Source: Geobacter sp. UBA5735 (GTDB taxonomy: Bacteria > Desulfobacterota > Desulfuromonadia > Geobacterales > Geobacteraceae). From it: a stretch of 58,812 nucleotides of DNA. The stretch lies in the NCBI GenBank assembly GCA_002419385.1, contig DIFZ01000055.1, forward strand, positions 1 to 58,812, read 5' to 3'. This document shows, piece after piece, positions 16,406-24,933 of this stretch. The first letter of the stretch is position 1, and each line of letters opens with the position of its first letter. The position numbers and the translations under genes were made by a program. The notes beneath the pieces are model-generated. The model searched no databases and was not told the DNA's origin. It worked only from the letters and a program-made list of their open reading frames with translations.

Positions 16406-16513
16406 GACCCCTATCTTAAATGATTGGCAACGGTAAAAGCAAGGCAAGATAAGCGGTCGCACCCCCAACCCACTCTTCATCGGGGAGGGCGTCTCGTTGC
16501 GTGAACCAGCCAG

Positions 16514-16536
16514 CCCCCTCCTTGCCGAGGAGGGGG
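16514..16536. repeat. GC-rich perfect hairpin
   Basis: CCCCCTCCT (16514-16522) and AGGAGGGGG (16528-16536) are perfect inverted repeats with a 5-base loop, followed by further G runs to about 16560. The pattern is similar to the hairpin at 2462-2484. It lies between queH and the small exported protein and may be a member of a dispersed palindrome family. Confidence 0.55.
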
Positions 16537-16643
16537 TGCCCGCAGGGCGGGGGTGGTGGAATCCCGATCACTGTCAGCGACTTGACCTTTTCCGCTTTTC
16601 CGATAAAGTTTACAGATTAACTTTCCTATTCAAAGGAGGCATT

Positions 16644-16916
16644 ATGAAATTCTCTGCAGCGCTTGTCGGAATCGCTCTCCTGACCGCTTCCACTTCCCTG
16701 GCCGCCGACACCAAAACCTACCAGGTAACGGGGCCGGTTCTGGAAGTACGTCCTGATGCGGTCGTCGTCCAGAAAGGCAAGGAAAAGTGGGAAATCGCCA
16801 GGGACAAGGACACCAAGGTAACCGGCGATCTGAAAGCAGGGAGCAAAGTCACGATCATGTACACCATGAAGGCCGTCAGCATTGATGCCAAAGCCGCAGC
16901 CTTGAAGAAAAAATGA
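16644..16916 (+). CDS. small exported protein, unknown
   Basis: A 90-residue protein with a clear Sec signal peptide (hydrophobic core 5-19, likely cleavage after LAA near residue 21). The mature part of about 69 residues has the look of a small beta-barrel (YQVTGPVLEV, VVVQKGKEKWEIARDK, GSKVTIMYTMKAVSI), resembling small periplasmic OB-like proteins. It ends in a basic tail. AAAGGAGG lies 5 bases before the ATG. It is followed by a bidirectional terminator and is probably monocistronic. No specific function can be given. Confidence 0.82.
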   Translation: MKFSAALVGIALLTASTSLAADTKTYQVTGPVLEVRPDAVVVQKGKEKWEIARDKDTKVTGDLKAGSKVTIMYTMKAVSIDAKAAALKKK

Positions 16917-16957
16917 TGTCGTAAGGTTGAGAGAACGCGCGGCACCGTTTCGGACGG

Positions 16958-16999
16958 AAAAGCCGTGCCGGGTTGGAACTCAACCTGTCACGGCTTTTT
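16958..16999. terminator. bidirectional terminator
   Basis: AAAAGCCGTG (16958-16967) pairs with CACGGCTTTT (16989-16998). Inside, GGTTG and CAACC extend the stem around GAACT. A and T runs lie at both ends, so it can stop transcription of the exported-protein gene (plus) and of nadE (minus). It overlaps the last nadE codons. Confidence 0.8.
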
Positions 17000-17959
17000 C
17001 ACTTCATGTATTCCATCGCGCAAATGAGCTGTGGCACGATGCTTCGTCGTGAAATCCCTGAATGCCCTTTTGACCGCATCCTCCGTAATACCCAGCACCT
17101 CCGCGGCATCTCGCGCCGGCACGTCATGCTCCCACGCATAGAGGAGATGATCGAGCTTGTCGAACGGGATCCTGAAAAAAAACTCCTGATCGCTCACGGG
17201 AAGGCTGAACGTGTCCGGACTCGGCTTGCGATCGATGATTTCCGGAATTACTTCGAGATAGTCAGCAAGCTGATAGATCTGATTCTTATAGAGATGTGTA
17301 ATAGGCTCTATATCAGTGCCGCCGTCACCGTATTTGCAGAAATCCCCCAACAAAAACTCGGTCCTGTTGGTAGTCCCGGCAACAAGCAGGTTCCGTCGTT
17401 CAGCTTCGGCATAGAGATGCACCATCCTGGATCTGATCTTTATGTTCGCGAACGCGGTAACTGAGCGGAATTCATCCGGGCTGAGACGTTTTTTCAGCAG
17501 TTCCCCGTCAGGCATCTGAACCTGCAGACAGTAGAAACTGAACGAATCACGCTCCAGGAGATCTGTCGGCAGCGTAATGTTGTACTTGTAACCCGGCCTG
17601 TATTCAGGGATCAGCTTCTGAATGAACTGGTCGCGCCATGCATAGCTGAGGACACTGTCCACTGTCGATGTTATGTCAACCGTACGGTATTCAATGCCTA
17701 ATGATTCGGCATGCTTTGCCGCATATTCACTGCTGACGGGATTGGATTCGATTTCGGGGAGGACAAGCCCGGACACTTTTTCCCTGCCGATGGCATGAAC
17801 CGCAATGGCCGCCATGCAGGCGGAATCGACACCGCCGCTCAATCCGACCACGACCCCTTTCCGGCGGAAGACAGCGTTCAACTGCTCCACGATAAAGCCC
17901 GAAAGGATCTCCAGTTGCTCAGCCGGATCAATTTTCAAGACATCACGGTTGAAAAGCAT
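16988..17959 (-). CDS. nadE: NAD synthase with internal insertion
   Basis: A 323-residue ATP-pyrophosphatase-type enzyme that amidates nicotinate adenine dinucleotide to NAD. The ATP loop SGGVDS is at 41-46. GTTNRTE and DFCKYGDGGTDIEPI, which are typical of NadE, follow later. No glutaminase domain is present, so ammonia would be the nitrogen source. The protein is about 45-50 residues longer than common ammonia-dependent NadE; the extra part lies around 115-165 (from YRPGYKYNITL to LSPDEFRSV). AGGAGG precedes the ATG by 7 bases. The insertion means a related amide-forming synthase on another substrate cannot be excluded. Confidence 0.85.
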   Translation of the reverse strand: MLFNRDVLKIDPAEQLEILSGFIVEQLNAVFRRKGVVVGLSGGVDSACMAAIAVHAIGREKVSGLVLPEIESNPVSSEYAAKHAESLGIEYRTVDITSTVDSVLSYAWRDQFIQKLIPEYRPGYKYNITLPTDLLERDSFSFYCLQVQMPDGELLKKRLSPDEFRSVTAFANIKIRSRMVHLYAEAERRNLLVAGTTNRTEFLLGDFCKYGDGGTDIEPITHLYKNQIYQLADYLEVIPEIIDRKPSPDTFSLPVSDQEFFFRIPFDKLDHLLYAWEHDVPARDAAEVLGITEDAVKRAFRDFTTKHRATAHLRDGIHEVKKP

Positions 17960-18108
17960 CGGCTACCTCCTGTCACTTTTGGGAATACGACGAAATGATT
18001 TTTTCAGCACGCGCGCATACTGGCATCTGTACCGATTTTTGTCCACAGTATAACGCAGGCACAGGGCAGCGCAATGCCGCAAACCCGCCTGGAGAAAACC
18101 GGGGCAGA

Positions 18109-18136
18109 TTGAAACTGTTCATAAAAGAGATATAAT
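18109..18136 (+). promoter_or_regulatory. sigma-70 promoter for PASTA protein gene
   Basis: TTGAAA (18109-18114) and a perfect TATAAT (18131-18136) are 16 bases apart. The expected start is near 18143, 37 bases before the ATG. Confidence 0.65.
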
Positions 18137-18179
18137 TTTTTTTGCCAGCAGACCGTTGAAAAAGGACAGGCACGCCGAC

Positions 18180-19325
18180 ATGAACCATTTCGTCAGGACA
18201 CTGCTGCTCCCCGCGGCCATCGCCGTGACGTGCTTAATGCTTCTTGCGGCTGCACCGTGCCGGAGCCAGACGGACAGTTTTACCGGCGATTTCGAGGAGG
18301 GAAATCTGCGGGGCTGGGATGCGACGGGTACTGCCTTCCGCCATCAGCCCACCCTTGACGACAACCCCACCGCCAGGCAGCGCCAGCAGCCGTCCAACCA
18401 CCAGGGAAGGTATTGGATCGGCACCTACGAGAACTACCAGGGACGCCAAAGACAGAAAGCGGGAACTATCCAGGGGGATGAACCGGTCGGCACGCTGACC
18501 TCGACAGCCTTCACCATTCCGCGCGGCACACTGGAGTTCCTCGTGGGTGGCGGAAACAGTTACGCCACTAGGGTCGAACTGCTCGTCCGGGACCCGCTTG
18601 AAGGGATGATCCGCATCTTCCACGCGACGGGCCAGAACATCGAGACAATGCGCAGGGTGAGATGGGACCTCGCTCCCCATGCGGGAAAAACCGGCCTGAT
18701 CCGCATCGTCGACAATGCTGCCGGTCCCTGGGGCCACATCAATGCGGACGACTTCAGGATCGTCCCCGAAGAATCCCCGCCACCGCCGGCAATGGTCAGG
18801 GTTCCCGACCTGTACGGCCTCACGGTCGAGCAGTCAGCCGAATTACTGGAGAAAACCCGTTTGCGGCCAGGGAGGGTGGCGCGCCGGCCGTCAGACAGCC
18901 CACCCGAAACGGTGATCGGGCAGGATCCCCCGCCGGATACCGAGGTGCGGCCGGGGAGCAGGGTCGCCCTTATCGTCGCCGGGGAAGAGCGGCTCACGGG
19001 CGACGGCCCGTCAGGAGACGAACCTCCCCCCTCGGATGGTGGCCAAGCGGAAAATGGCAATTCCCGCTGGAAAAGACTGGTGCCATGGCTCTGGTTCATT
19101 CCGGGGTTGCTGGCCGCCTGGGCCGGATTCAGGCTGGCAACCAGGCCGAAAAAGGGGGGGGAACCACCCCCGGCTGCCGCGATCCGCATGCGGGTCGTCA
19201 GGGGCAGAGGCACGCAGATCCTGAATCCGGACACACCCCGCCTGTCGGGACCGGAAATCCGCCTGCGACCCGTCAGTGATCGGGGCAGGCAGGATATCGC
19301 CGTCACGGGGTCACGGCCGGATTAA
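18180..19325 (+). CDS. exported protein: beta-sandwich domain, PASTA domain, C-terminal membrane anchor
   Basis: A 381-residue envelope protein. A signal segment (about 5-26) is followed by a domain at about 32-195 that resembles the jelly-roll module before GH32 levanases (DFEEGNLRGWDATGTAF, YWIGTYE, IQGDEPVGTLTS, and a closing INADDFRIV strand). A PASTA domain occupies about 206-268 (VRVPDLYGLTVEQ, PPPDTEVRPGSRVAL). A Pro/Gly-rich linker leads to a membrane segment at about 301-319 and a 60-residue basic cytoplasmic tail. No hydrolase catalytic domain is present. PASTA domains bind peptidoglycan or act as spacers. The frame opens at a TTG (18156), but the ATG at 18180 fits the signal peptide. 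The next gene starts 10 bases later. Confidence 0.72.
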   Translation: MNHFVRTLLLPAAIAVTCLMLLAAAPCRSQTDSFTGDFEEGNLRGWDATGTAFRHQPTLDDNPTARQRQQPSNHQGRYWIGTYENYQGRQRQKAGTIQGDEPVGTLTSTAFTIPRGTLEFLVGGGNSYATRVELLVRDPLEGMIRIFHATGQNIETMRRVRWDLAPHAGKTGLIRIVDNAAGPWGHINADDFRIVPEESPPPPAMVRVPDLYGLTVEQSAELLEKTRLRPGRVARRPSDSPPETVIGQDPPPDTEVRPGSRVALIVAGEERLTGDGPSGDEPPPSDGGQAENGNSRWKRLVPWLWFIPGLLAAWAGFRLATRPKKGGEPPPAAAIRMRVVRGRGTQILNPDTPRLSGPEIRLRPVSDRGRQDIAVTGSRPD

Positions 19326-19335
19326 TGGAGGAACC

Positions 19336-19917
19336 ATGGAACGCGAGATGCTGACCCTGCGCCATTTCTTTGCCTTCCACGGACCCGGGTTGCACCGGCA
19401 CCGTCTCGAAGCACTGGAATCGGGCGAGAAGATGGCCGCTCTCAAAGAGCGGCTTGCCCGCGACGTCAAAGGCGTCGGCTGGCCGGTCGCCTTCAGCGAG
19501 CTTGTCAACAAGATCGGCGATGTGCTCGACGTGCAACTTTCGGACGTACTCGCCGCAGCCTGGAAGAAATGCCGGGAGATCCGCAAATATGCGGACAGCA
19601 CGGCATACCCGCCGGGCGAGACGTTTCTCGTGCCCCTGGCGGAGCATACCGTGACATCGGTACATCACCCGCGCATTGAACTCCTGGTCGATGACCACCT
19701 TGTGGCGACGGTCGACCTGGAAATAGAAGCAGCCATCGCACTGGAAGGAGTAATCCTCAGAATCAGCGACGCACGGATCAGGGGAGTGACCACCGGCTCC
19801 TGCACCGGCAGCGGCGCCATCAAATGCGAAGGCTTCCTCCTGCTGGAAAAAAAGACTGAACCTTTCCGCCTGCCCGGCACGATCGAACTGGGCGAAGGGG
19901 TCCCCATCGGCGACTGA
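19336..19917 (+). CDS. hypothetical protein
   Basis: A 193-residue soluble protein with a good GGAGG ribosome site 5 bases before the ATG, 10 bases after the PASTA protein gene. The N-terminal half is helical. The C-terminal half is rich in beta strands (RIELLVDDHLVATVDLEIEAAI, then VILRISDARIRGV) and ends with a strand rich in Gly and Glu. The second half resembles a small sandwich that could bind a partner. I do not recognise a family. The tight spacing suggests co-expression with the PASTA protein, whose cytoplasmic tail it might contact; that is conjecture. Confidence 0.65.
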   Translation: MEREMLTLRHFFAFHGPGLHRHRLEALESGEKMAALKERLARDVKGVGWPVAFSELVNKIGDVLDVQLSDVLAAAWKKCREIRKYADSTAYPPGETFLVPLAEHTVTSVHHPRIELLVDDHLVATVDLEIEAAIALEGVILRISDARIRGVTTGSCTGSGAIKCEGFLLLEKKTEPFRLPGTIELGEGVPIGD

Positions 19918-20038
19918 TTCCGGACAAGTGCGTTGACAAACCTGCCTCCGGCATCTACCATGTCACCGTGAAGTGCGGGCACCCCTGAAAATGCGGGCCG
20001 GGTTGCGGCCTGGCTGCCGCACCGGAGGAGAAGCCACC

Positions 20039-20530
20039 ATGGCCGACAAAAGGAAACGCGCCGCAAAACCGCTGGCAGTCGCGAGCCTGCTTGCCGGGGC
20101 GTTCCGCGGCAAACCGCTGGAACGGCGCTTCGAAGAAGCGAAAATCTGGCAGATCTGGGACCGGGCCGTGGGCAGGCAGCTTGCGGCAAAGGCACGGCCG
20201 TCCAAATTCAATGACGGGCAGCTGACGGTCGTGGTCATCAGTGCGCCCTGGATGCAGCAGCTCAATTTCATGAAGAGGGACATCGCGCAACGCCTGAATG
20301 AGATGCTGGGGAAAGAGCTCGTACGCGAGATATACCTCAAGGCAGGCAGACCGGCCGTGGCCGAACAGGCCCCCCGCCCGTCGCAGCCGACCCGCAGAGC
20401 GCTCACCGGTGAAGAGAAGGAAAAGATCAGCCGGGCCTCGCAGGAAATCACGGATGAAGAGCTGCGCAGGGCTTTCGTCAAGCTGATGGAAACCGATTAC
20501 TCCGCCGGGCACCCGGACGAAGACACATGA
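20039..20530 (+). CDS. DUF721 / DciA-like protein
   Basis: A 163-residue protein. The central region (about 30-105) matches the DUF721 pattern: WQIWDRAVGRQLAAKARPSKFNDGQL (shown here only as a region), LTVVVISAPWMQQLNFMK and LNEMLGKELVREIYL. The conserved V-x-S-x-x-W-x-x-x-L motif is visible. DciA proteins load the replicative helicase in bacteria lacking DnaC/DnaI; whether this copy does so is not certain, since shorter DUF721 proteins occur as paralogues. The C-terminal third is charged. GGAGAAG lies before the ATG. It ends 4 bases from the convergent methyltransferase gene. Confidence 0.8.
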   Translation: MADKRKRAAKPLAVASLLAGAFRGKPLERRFEEAKIWQIWDRAVGRQLAAKARPSKFNDGQLTVVVISAPWMQQLNFMKRDIAQRLNEMLGKELVREIYLKAGRPAVAEQAPRPSQPTRRALTGEEKEKISRASQEITDEELRRAFVKLMETDYSAGHPDEDT

Positions 20531-20534
20531 ATCC

Positions 20535-21233
20535 TCACCTGTCCTTCCGCTCACCATTGTTCACGAAGAGCGGCGGAAGCACCCGCAGGTCTCCCTTCCT
20601 GCCTTTCACCAGCTCTACGAGAAACATCCTTCCTTCAGCGTCCGGATTGTCGTAGACCATGCGCAGGCGCAGGGGCGCCAGCTTCAGGCCGGATGCTTCG
20701 ACCATCAGCTCGGGCAGCCTGGACGGATGGCTGATCATGCAGATCCGCCCGGGGACCCTGACCAGGTATTTGGCGACCGACAGAAAATCCTTGAGCCCTG
20801 CAGTCGATTCATGCCGGGCACCATCCCTCCCCGCAACGGGGCTGATCCTGCCGCTGCCGCGTTTCCGGTACGGCGGGTTGGAAACCACGAGGTCAAAGGA
20901 TGAGTCAGGAAGCTGGGACTTGATCTCCAGTATGTCATTGTGCGCAATGGTGATCCTGTCGGAAAGGCTGTTCAGCGCCGCATTGCGTCCGGCAAGCTCA
21001 GCCAGCGCCTGCTGGTGTTCGATCCCCACGAAACGGGTTCCTGCTGCCATGCGTGCCAGAATGAGGGGGATAACACCGCACCCGGTACCGAGATCGGCGC
21101 CCTCCTCCCCCTCCCGTATGCCGACGAAATCGCAGAGCAAGAGCGGGTCGACGGAAAAGCGGTACCCGCTACGCTGCTGAATGACCCGAAGGCCGAAATC
21201 CCTGAGCACGTCAACTGTCTCGCCACCCTTCAT
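20535..21233 (-). CDS. TrmN6-type adenine-N6 methyltransferase
   Basis: A 232-residue class I SAM methyltransferase. The SAM loop DLGTGCGVIPL lies near 48-58, the acidic residue is in GIEHQ, and the adenine-N6 signature NPPY lies near 118-121. The small size and the N-terminal segment (QRSGYRFSVDPLLLCDF) match the YfiC/TrmN6 group that modifies A37 of tRNA1(Val). The start ATG overlaps the preceding stop (ATGA), and GGGGAG is in place upstream, so it is translationally coupled to the membrane protein gene of the polysaccharide operon. The methyltransferase class is firm; the exact tRNA target is inferred. Confidence 0.85.
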   Translation of the reverse strand: MKGGETVDVLRDFGLRVIQQRSGYRFSVDPLLLCDFVGIREGEEGADLGTGCGVIPLILARMAAGTRFVGIEHQQALAELAGRNAALNSLSDRITIAHNDILEIKSQLPDSSFDLVVSNPPYRKRGSGRISPVAGRDGARHESTAGLKDFLSVAKYLVRVPGRICMISHPSRLPELMVEASGLKLAPLRLRMVYDNPDAEGRMFLVELVKGRKGDLRVLPPLFVNNGERKDR

Positions 21234-23740
21234 GTTCTGCGCTCCCCGTCACCAGCGCTCCTGGTGAGAATTTCCCTCATCAGCATCGCCGCAAAGAAAC
21301 AGAATGAGATGAGGGTCAGCCATTTCCCGACCTTGAACGGCAGCGGGTCATAGACAAATTCCACGACATGCCTGCCCTTTGCCAGGTACACGCCGCTCAA
21401 CACGTGGTTTACCGGATGGATTTCCGCCTTCTTTCCGTCAACCGACGCCCGCCACCCGCGGAAGTACTTCTCCCCCAGCACCAGGAGGGCATTGCCGGAG
21501 GCATCGGCCTCGATCATGATGTCTCCCCCCGTGTATCTGGTCACGTTCACGGAACCGACTCCGATCGAGGGAGGCGCATGGGGATCGGCCAGCGGAATGG
21601 GCGGCTGCGTCTCCACCACGGCAACCCGGCGCGGGTCGAACCCGGGATCCCGCAGCATGGCCAACACGCCGTTGCGATCCCGGAGCACCCCTGCAGCCGG
21701 CACCAGCCACCCCTTGGGCAGCACGTTGCGGTTTTCCAGCACGGTCTCCCGTCCGTCAGGCGAGCGGAAAACCGGCACGTATTTTTCTCCCAGACGGGCA
21801 CTGTCCTGCTCATAGCGGTCCGTGTCGTACACCAGGTATTTCAGGTTGACCATGTCCGGCATGGCCGAAGAGAAGGAAAAAGCCGACAAAAAGTCCTGCC
21901 AGCGCTGCTGCTGCACCGGGTTGGAGGTAAACATGACCGGAATGCCGTTGGCGGCGTACTGCATGGGGTCAGTTCCATTCATGGGAAGGACACGGAAATG
22001 CAGGGAGTCTCCTGCCAGGAATTCCATTACCGGTGATTTACCGGCCTTCACCTTGTGCGGCACATCCTGCAACAGCAGGAACTTGCCATTCACCCTGCCG
22101 GTGTCCGCGACGTACAGGGCGACGAGCAGCAGAGGCAGCCATCGCACCGCCTTCATGCCCCGGCTCATCGCGAAGATAACCCCGGCATGGATGCCTGCCA
22201 GAGCGAGTGCGATCCCCGTTTCGGCCACGAGGTTGTCCCAGCGGGGGCCGATGAGCTGTGCCCCCGCCGCAAAGCGGTTCGGCTGAGCCAGCAGGCCGCT
22301 GAACCTGGCCAGCCAGTAGTCGCGGCCCGCAACCTCGGCCGCCAGCAACAGGGTCAACGCCACCGGCACGGCAATGACGCACGCACGGTAGCGACCGAAC
22401 GACGGGCTTTTCCTCACCTCTCCGTCACGCAGCAGATCCAGCCCCCGTGCCGCCAGCACCGCCATCCCAAGAACCGGCAGGAACATCATCATCTTGGGCA
22501 CGCGGAAATGGTTTATGCCGGGGAAGTGTTCATACAGGAACCAGTAGAACGGCGTGTATTTGCCCATGGAAAAGAGGACTCCGCCGGCAACGGCAGCCAG
22601 TGCTATCCAGGTGAAGGCATCGCGGCGGAACAGGAGCGGAAGCGGCAGCAGCAGCCAGGGCAGGAGCCCCAGGTAGTCGGAAGTCTGGGTAAACACCATC
22701 CTTCCCCAGTAGTAGGCTTTTATGGTGTCTGCATCGTAAGCCCCTTCCTGGCGCGAAAAGCCGAAGAATCCGGGAATCCCGAAGGTTATGACCTCCTCGG
22801 GGGGGAGCGACCATGACATGGCCTCATCCGCCACCAATCCCCCGGCACCCTGGTTTGCACCGCTCTGCACTCCCCGCGTCGTATCCCGTGACCAGTCCGC
22901 CAGTGGCACGAGGGAGATCGCCACGGTGCTGAGGAAAAAGAGGACGGTGGCAATGTTCATGGCCGCCAGCCTGACCGGCCACGGTTTTCCCTCCCGGCGG
23001 TCCCGGACTAGGATTCCCGCCGTCCTCATCACTCCGTAGGCGCCGATGCCGATGCAGGTGTAGTACGCAATCTGCCAGTGCATGTTGAAAAACTGGAAGG
23101 CGAGAACGACGCCGGTGGCCAGGAAAAAGACCAGCCGCCGCGACTGGAAGCCCCGTTCGAAGAGATAGAACGCCCAGGGGGCAAAACTGATGGTGGCGAT
23201 CTTCTGCACATGGCCGGCGTTGATCAGCGATGCATTCTCCGGCGCCAGCGCAAAGACGAGACCGCCCAGAAACGAGGCAAGGCGGCCGGCACCCACGAGC
23301 CGGCAGAGGAGATAGGTCCCGGCCGCACCGAAGAACAGGTGCAGCACCATGAACCAGGCAATGTTGGCCGGAGCCGGAAGCAGCCAGAACAGCAGGCTCC
23401 GGTAGAGGAGGAACTGCATGGAAAGGGTCCCGCCGCCTTCGCTGGTGCCGCCGTTGACATAGAGATCCCAGGCGGGGCGCAGGCTGATCCTGAACAGGTC
23501 CAGGAATTCCATATCCTTGAATCCCCTGACCGTCCAGAGAAATTCGTTGGTGATGTCAGGCGCACGGACGATTTTCCCGGTGAAGAGGATCGTGGAGAAT
23601 ACCAGAACCAGCAGCGCAAGGAGCGCAGCCAGGCAGAGAAGGTCTTTTTTCGGGCCGGTCAGCTTTTCCGGCAGTGTGAGGCACGACGGCAGGCCCGCTT
23701 CCCTGACGGCATGCTGAAACCTGACAAGGATCCTTTTCAC
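21230..23740 (-). CDS. YfhO-family multi-pass membrane protein
   Basis: An 836-residue inner-membrane protein with 12 or more hydrophobic segments. The N-terminal half has the GT-C-like topology (periplasmic ITNEFLWTVRG loop, then PENASLINAGHVQK). The C-terminal soluble domain (about 680-800) ends in GEKYFRGWRASVDGKK and a final anchor, the pattern I associate with YfhO. YfhO proteins are linked to adding sugars to lipids or surface polymers from a lipid-linked donor. The start is a GTG at 23740 overlapping the previous stop (GTGA). It is the penultimate gene of the glycan operon and may act as a late glycosyl or polymer-modifying step. Confidence 0.85.
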   Translation of the reverse strand: MKRILVRFQHAVREAGLPSCLTLPEKLTGPKKDLLCLAALLALLVLVFSTILFTGKIVRAPDITNEFLWTVRGFKDMEFLDLFRISLRPAWDLYVNGGTSEGGGTLSMQFLLYRSLLFWLLPAPANIAWFMVLHLFFGAAGTYLLCRLVGAGRLASFLGGLVFALAPENASLINAGHVQKIATISFAPWAFYLFERGFQSRRLVFFLATGVVLAFQFFNMHWQIAYYTCIGIGAYGVMRTAGILVRDRREGKPWPVRLAAMNIATVLFFLSTVAISLVPLADWSRDTTRGVQSGANQGAGGLVADEAMSWSLPPEEVITFGIPGFFGFSRQEGAYDADTIKAYYWGRMVFTQTSDYLGLLPWLLLPLPLLFRRDAFTWIALAAVAGGVLFSMGKYTPFYWFLYEHFPGINHFRVPKMMMFLPVLGMAVLAARGLDLLRDGEVRKSPSFGRYRACVIAVPVALTLLLAAEVAGRDYWLARFSGLLAQPNRFAAGAQLIGPRWDNLVAETGIALALAGIHAGVIFAMSRGMKAVRWLPLLLVALYVADTGRVNGKFLLLQDVPHKVKAGKSPVMEFLAGDSLHFRVLPMNGTDPMQYAANGIPVMFTSNPVQQQRWQDFLSAFSFSSAMPDMVNLKYLVYDTDRYEQDSARLGEKYVPVFRSPDGRETVLENRNVLPKGWLVPAAGVLRDRNGVLAMLRDPGFDPRRVAVVETQPPIPLADPHAPPSIGVGSVNVTRYTGGDIMIEADASGNALLVLGEKYFRGWRASVDGKKAEIHPVNHVLSGVYLAKGRHVVEFVYDPLPFKVGKWLTLISFCFFAAMLMREILTRSAGDGERRT

Positions 23741-24933
23741 GACAATCCCGCCCTTTCGGCATAGAAATCATGCAACTTCGCCGCATACGCAGTCCAGTTG
23801 AAATTCTCCAGCAGATAGCACCTGCCGGCATCCCCCACGGCTCTCCCCTTTTCACTATCAGCCAGCAGCCGGGCTGCGCCATCCGCCATTTCCCGCCAGT
23901 TGCCGGGATCGCACAGGACCCCCGACGAGCCGGGTTCGATGTACTCCGCAATCTGCCCCACCCTGTCCCCAACCACCGGAACTCCGGCGCGCAGCAGCTC
24001 GGTCAGCTTGGCCGGGCACTTGGCCCGGTTGACCAGGGTATCATCGAAGGGGTAGAGAGCCACATCTCCCGCAGCCAGATAATCGGGTATGGCAGCGGGC
24101 TCGACCCAGCCGGCCATGACCAAGGCCGGGGCGAAACCGAGGTCTTCTGCCGCCCGGAGCAGCTGTTCCTCCTCGCCGCTCCTGCCCTTCCCCACCACCA
24201 GGAAACGGACACCGGGGATCTGCCGATGAATCTCGTCAAGGACCCGGTGCAATCGCTGCTGGTCGAATTCGAAGAAGCGGGTATAGAGAAGGGCAACCGG
24301 AGTTTCAGCCGCGATACCGAGCCGTTGCCGAATCTTCCGGCCGTCGCCGGCTGCCGTGTCATCCACGCAGTTGGGCAGGTAGAGGACCTTTTCCGGCAGG
24401 ATGCCCAGGTCGCAGGCCCGGGCCTGCAGGGTGCGGCTGGCGACAGTCACGCCATCCGCCCATCTCTGCAGCCAGCGATCCTGGAGGCTGAACACGGTTT
24501 TTTCCGCAGCGCCATAGGCATGCAGCTCATTCATTCCGCCGGCCCCCTCCCAGTCATCCGTATCGACAACCAGCGGCGGCAGCCGCCGACCCAGGCGGCG
24601 GAACAGGATCTGTGCGCACGCCGCCAGCCCGCCGTACCCCTTGGGTTTGAAAAGGTGCACGAGGTCGGGCTGTTCGGCCATGGCTGCCCGGTACAGGCGA
24701 TGCGAAAGCACGAGAGCTGACAGGATCTTTCCCGACGGTCCCAGTGAAATGTTCTTTACCGGCACTCCCCTGACCGTCTCCGTCTTGCCCGAGTCTTCGG
24801 GATTGGTGTACGGAGGCGCGACTATGGTCACCTCGTGCCCCAGGCAGTGCAGCCCGGCGGCCAGAGGAATCATGCGGGCAATCACCGTCCCCTTGGGGCG
24901 AATCCCGAAAGGAGCAATGAAGACGATCTTCAC
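23737..24933 (-). CDS. GT4-like glycosyltransferase
   Basis: A 398-residue GT-B glycosyltransferase. The N-terminal Rossmann domain starts MKIVFIAPFG with the GTVIARMIPLA glycine-rich loop. The C-terminal domain includes TRFFEFDQQRL and a donor-binding region near KCPAKLTELLRAGVPVVG in place of the classical E-x7-E motif (a Thr-Glu pair with a following Gly-Val-Pro). A VDTDDWEG segment lies in the acceptor domain. The start ATG overlaps the previous stop (ATGA). The sugar and acceptor cannot be read from the sequence. Part of the polysaccharide operon. Confidence 0.87.
   Translation of the reverse strand: MKIVFIAPFGIRPKGTVIARMIPLAAGLHCLGHEVTIVAPPYTNPEDSGKTETVRGVPVKNISLGPSGKILSALVLSHRLYRAAMAEQPDLVHLFKPKGYGGLAACAQILFRRLGRRLPPLVVDTDDWEGAGGMNELHAYGAAEKTVFSLQDRWLQRWADGVTVASRTLQARACDLGILPEKVLYLPNCVDDTAAGDGRKIRQRLGIAAETPVALLYTRFFEFDQQRLHRVLDEIHRQIPGVRFLVVGKGRSGEEEQLLRAAEDLGFAPALVMAGWVEPAAIPDYLAAGDVALYPFDDTLVNRAKCPAKLTELLRAGVPVVGDRVGQIAEYIEPGSSGVLCDPGNWREMADGAARLLADSEKGRAVGDAGRCYLLENFNWTAYAAKLHDFYAERAGLS

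Noticed and set aside
16582..16610. TTGACC with an AT-rich stretch as promoter of the small exported protein
   Set aside because: No -10 hexamer stands at an acceptable distance from TTGACC, so the promoter was not called.
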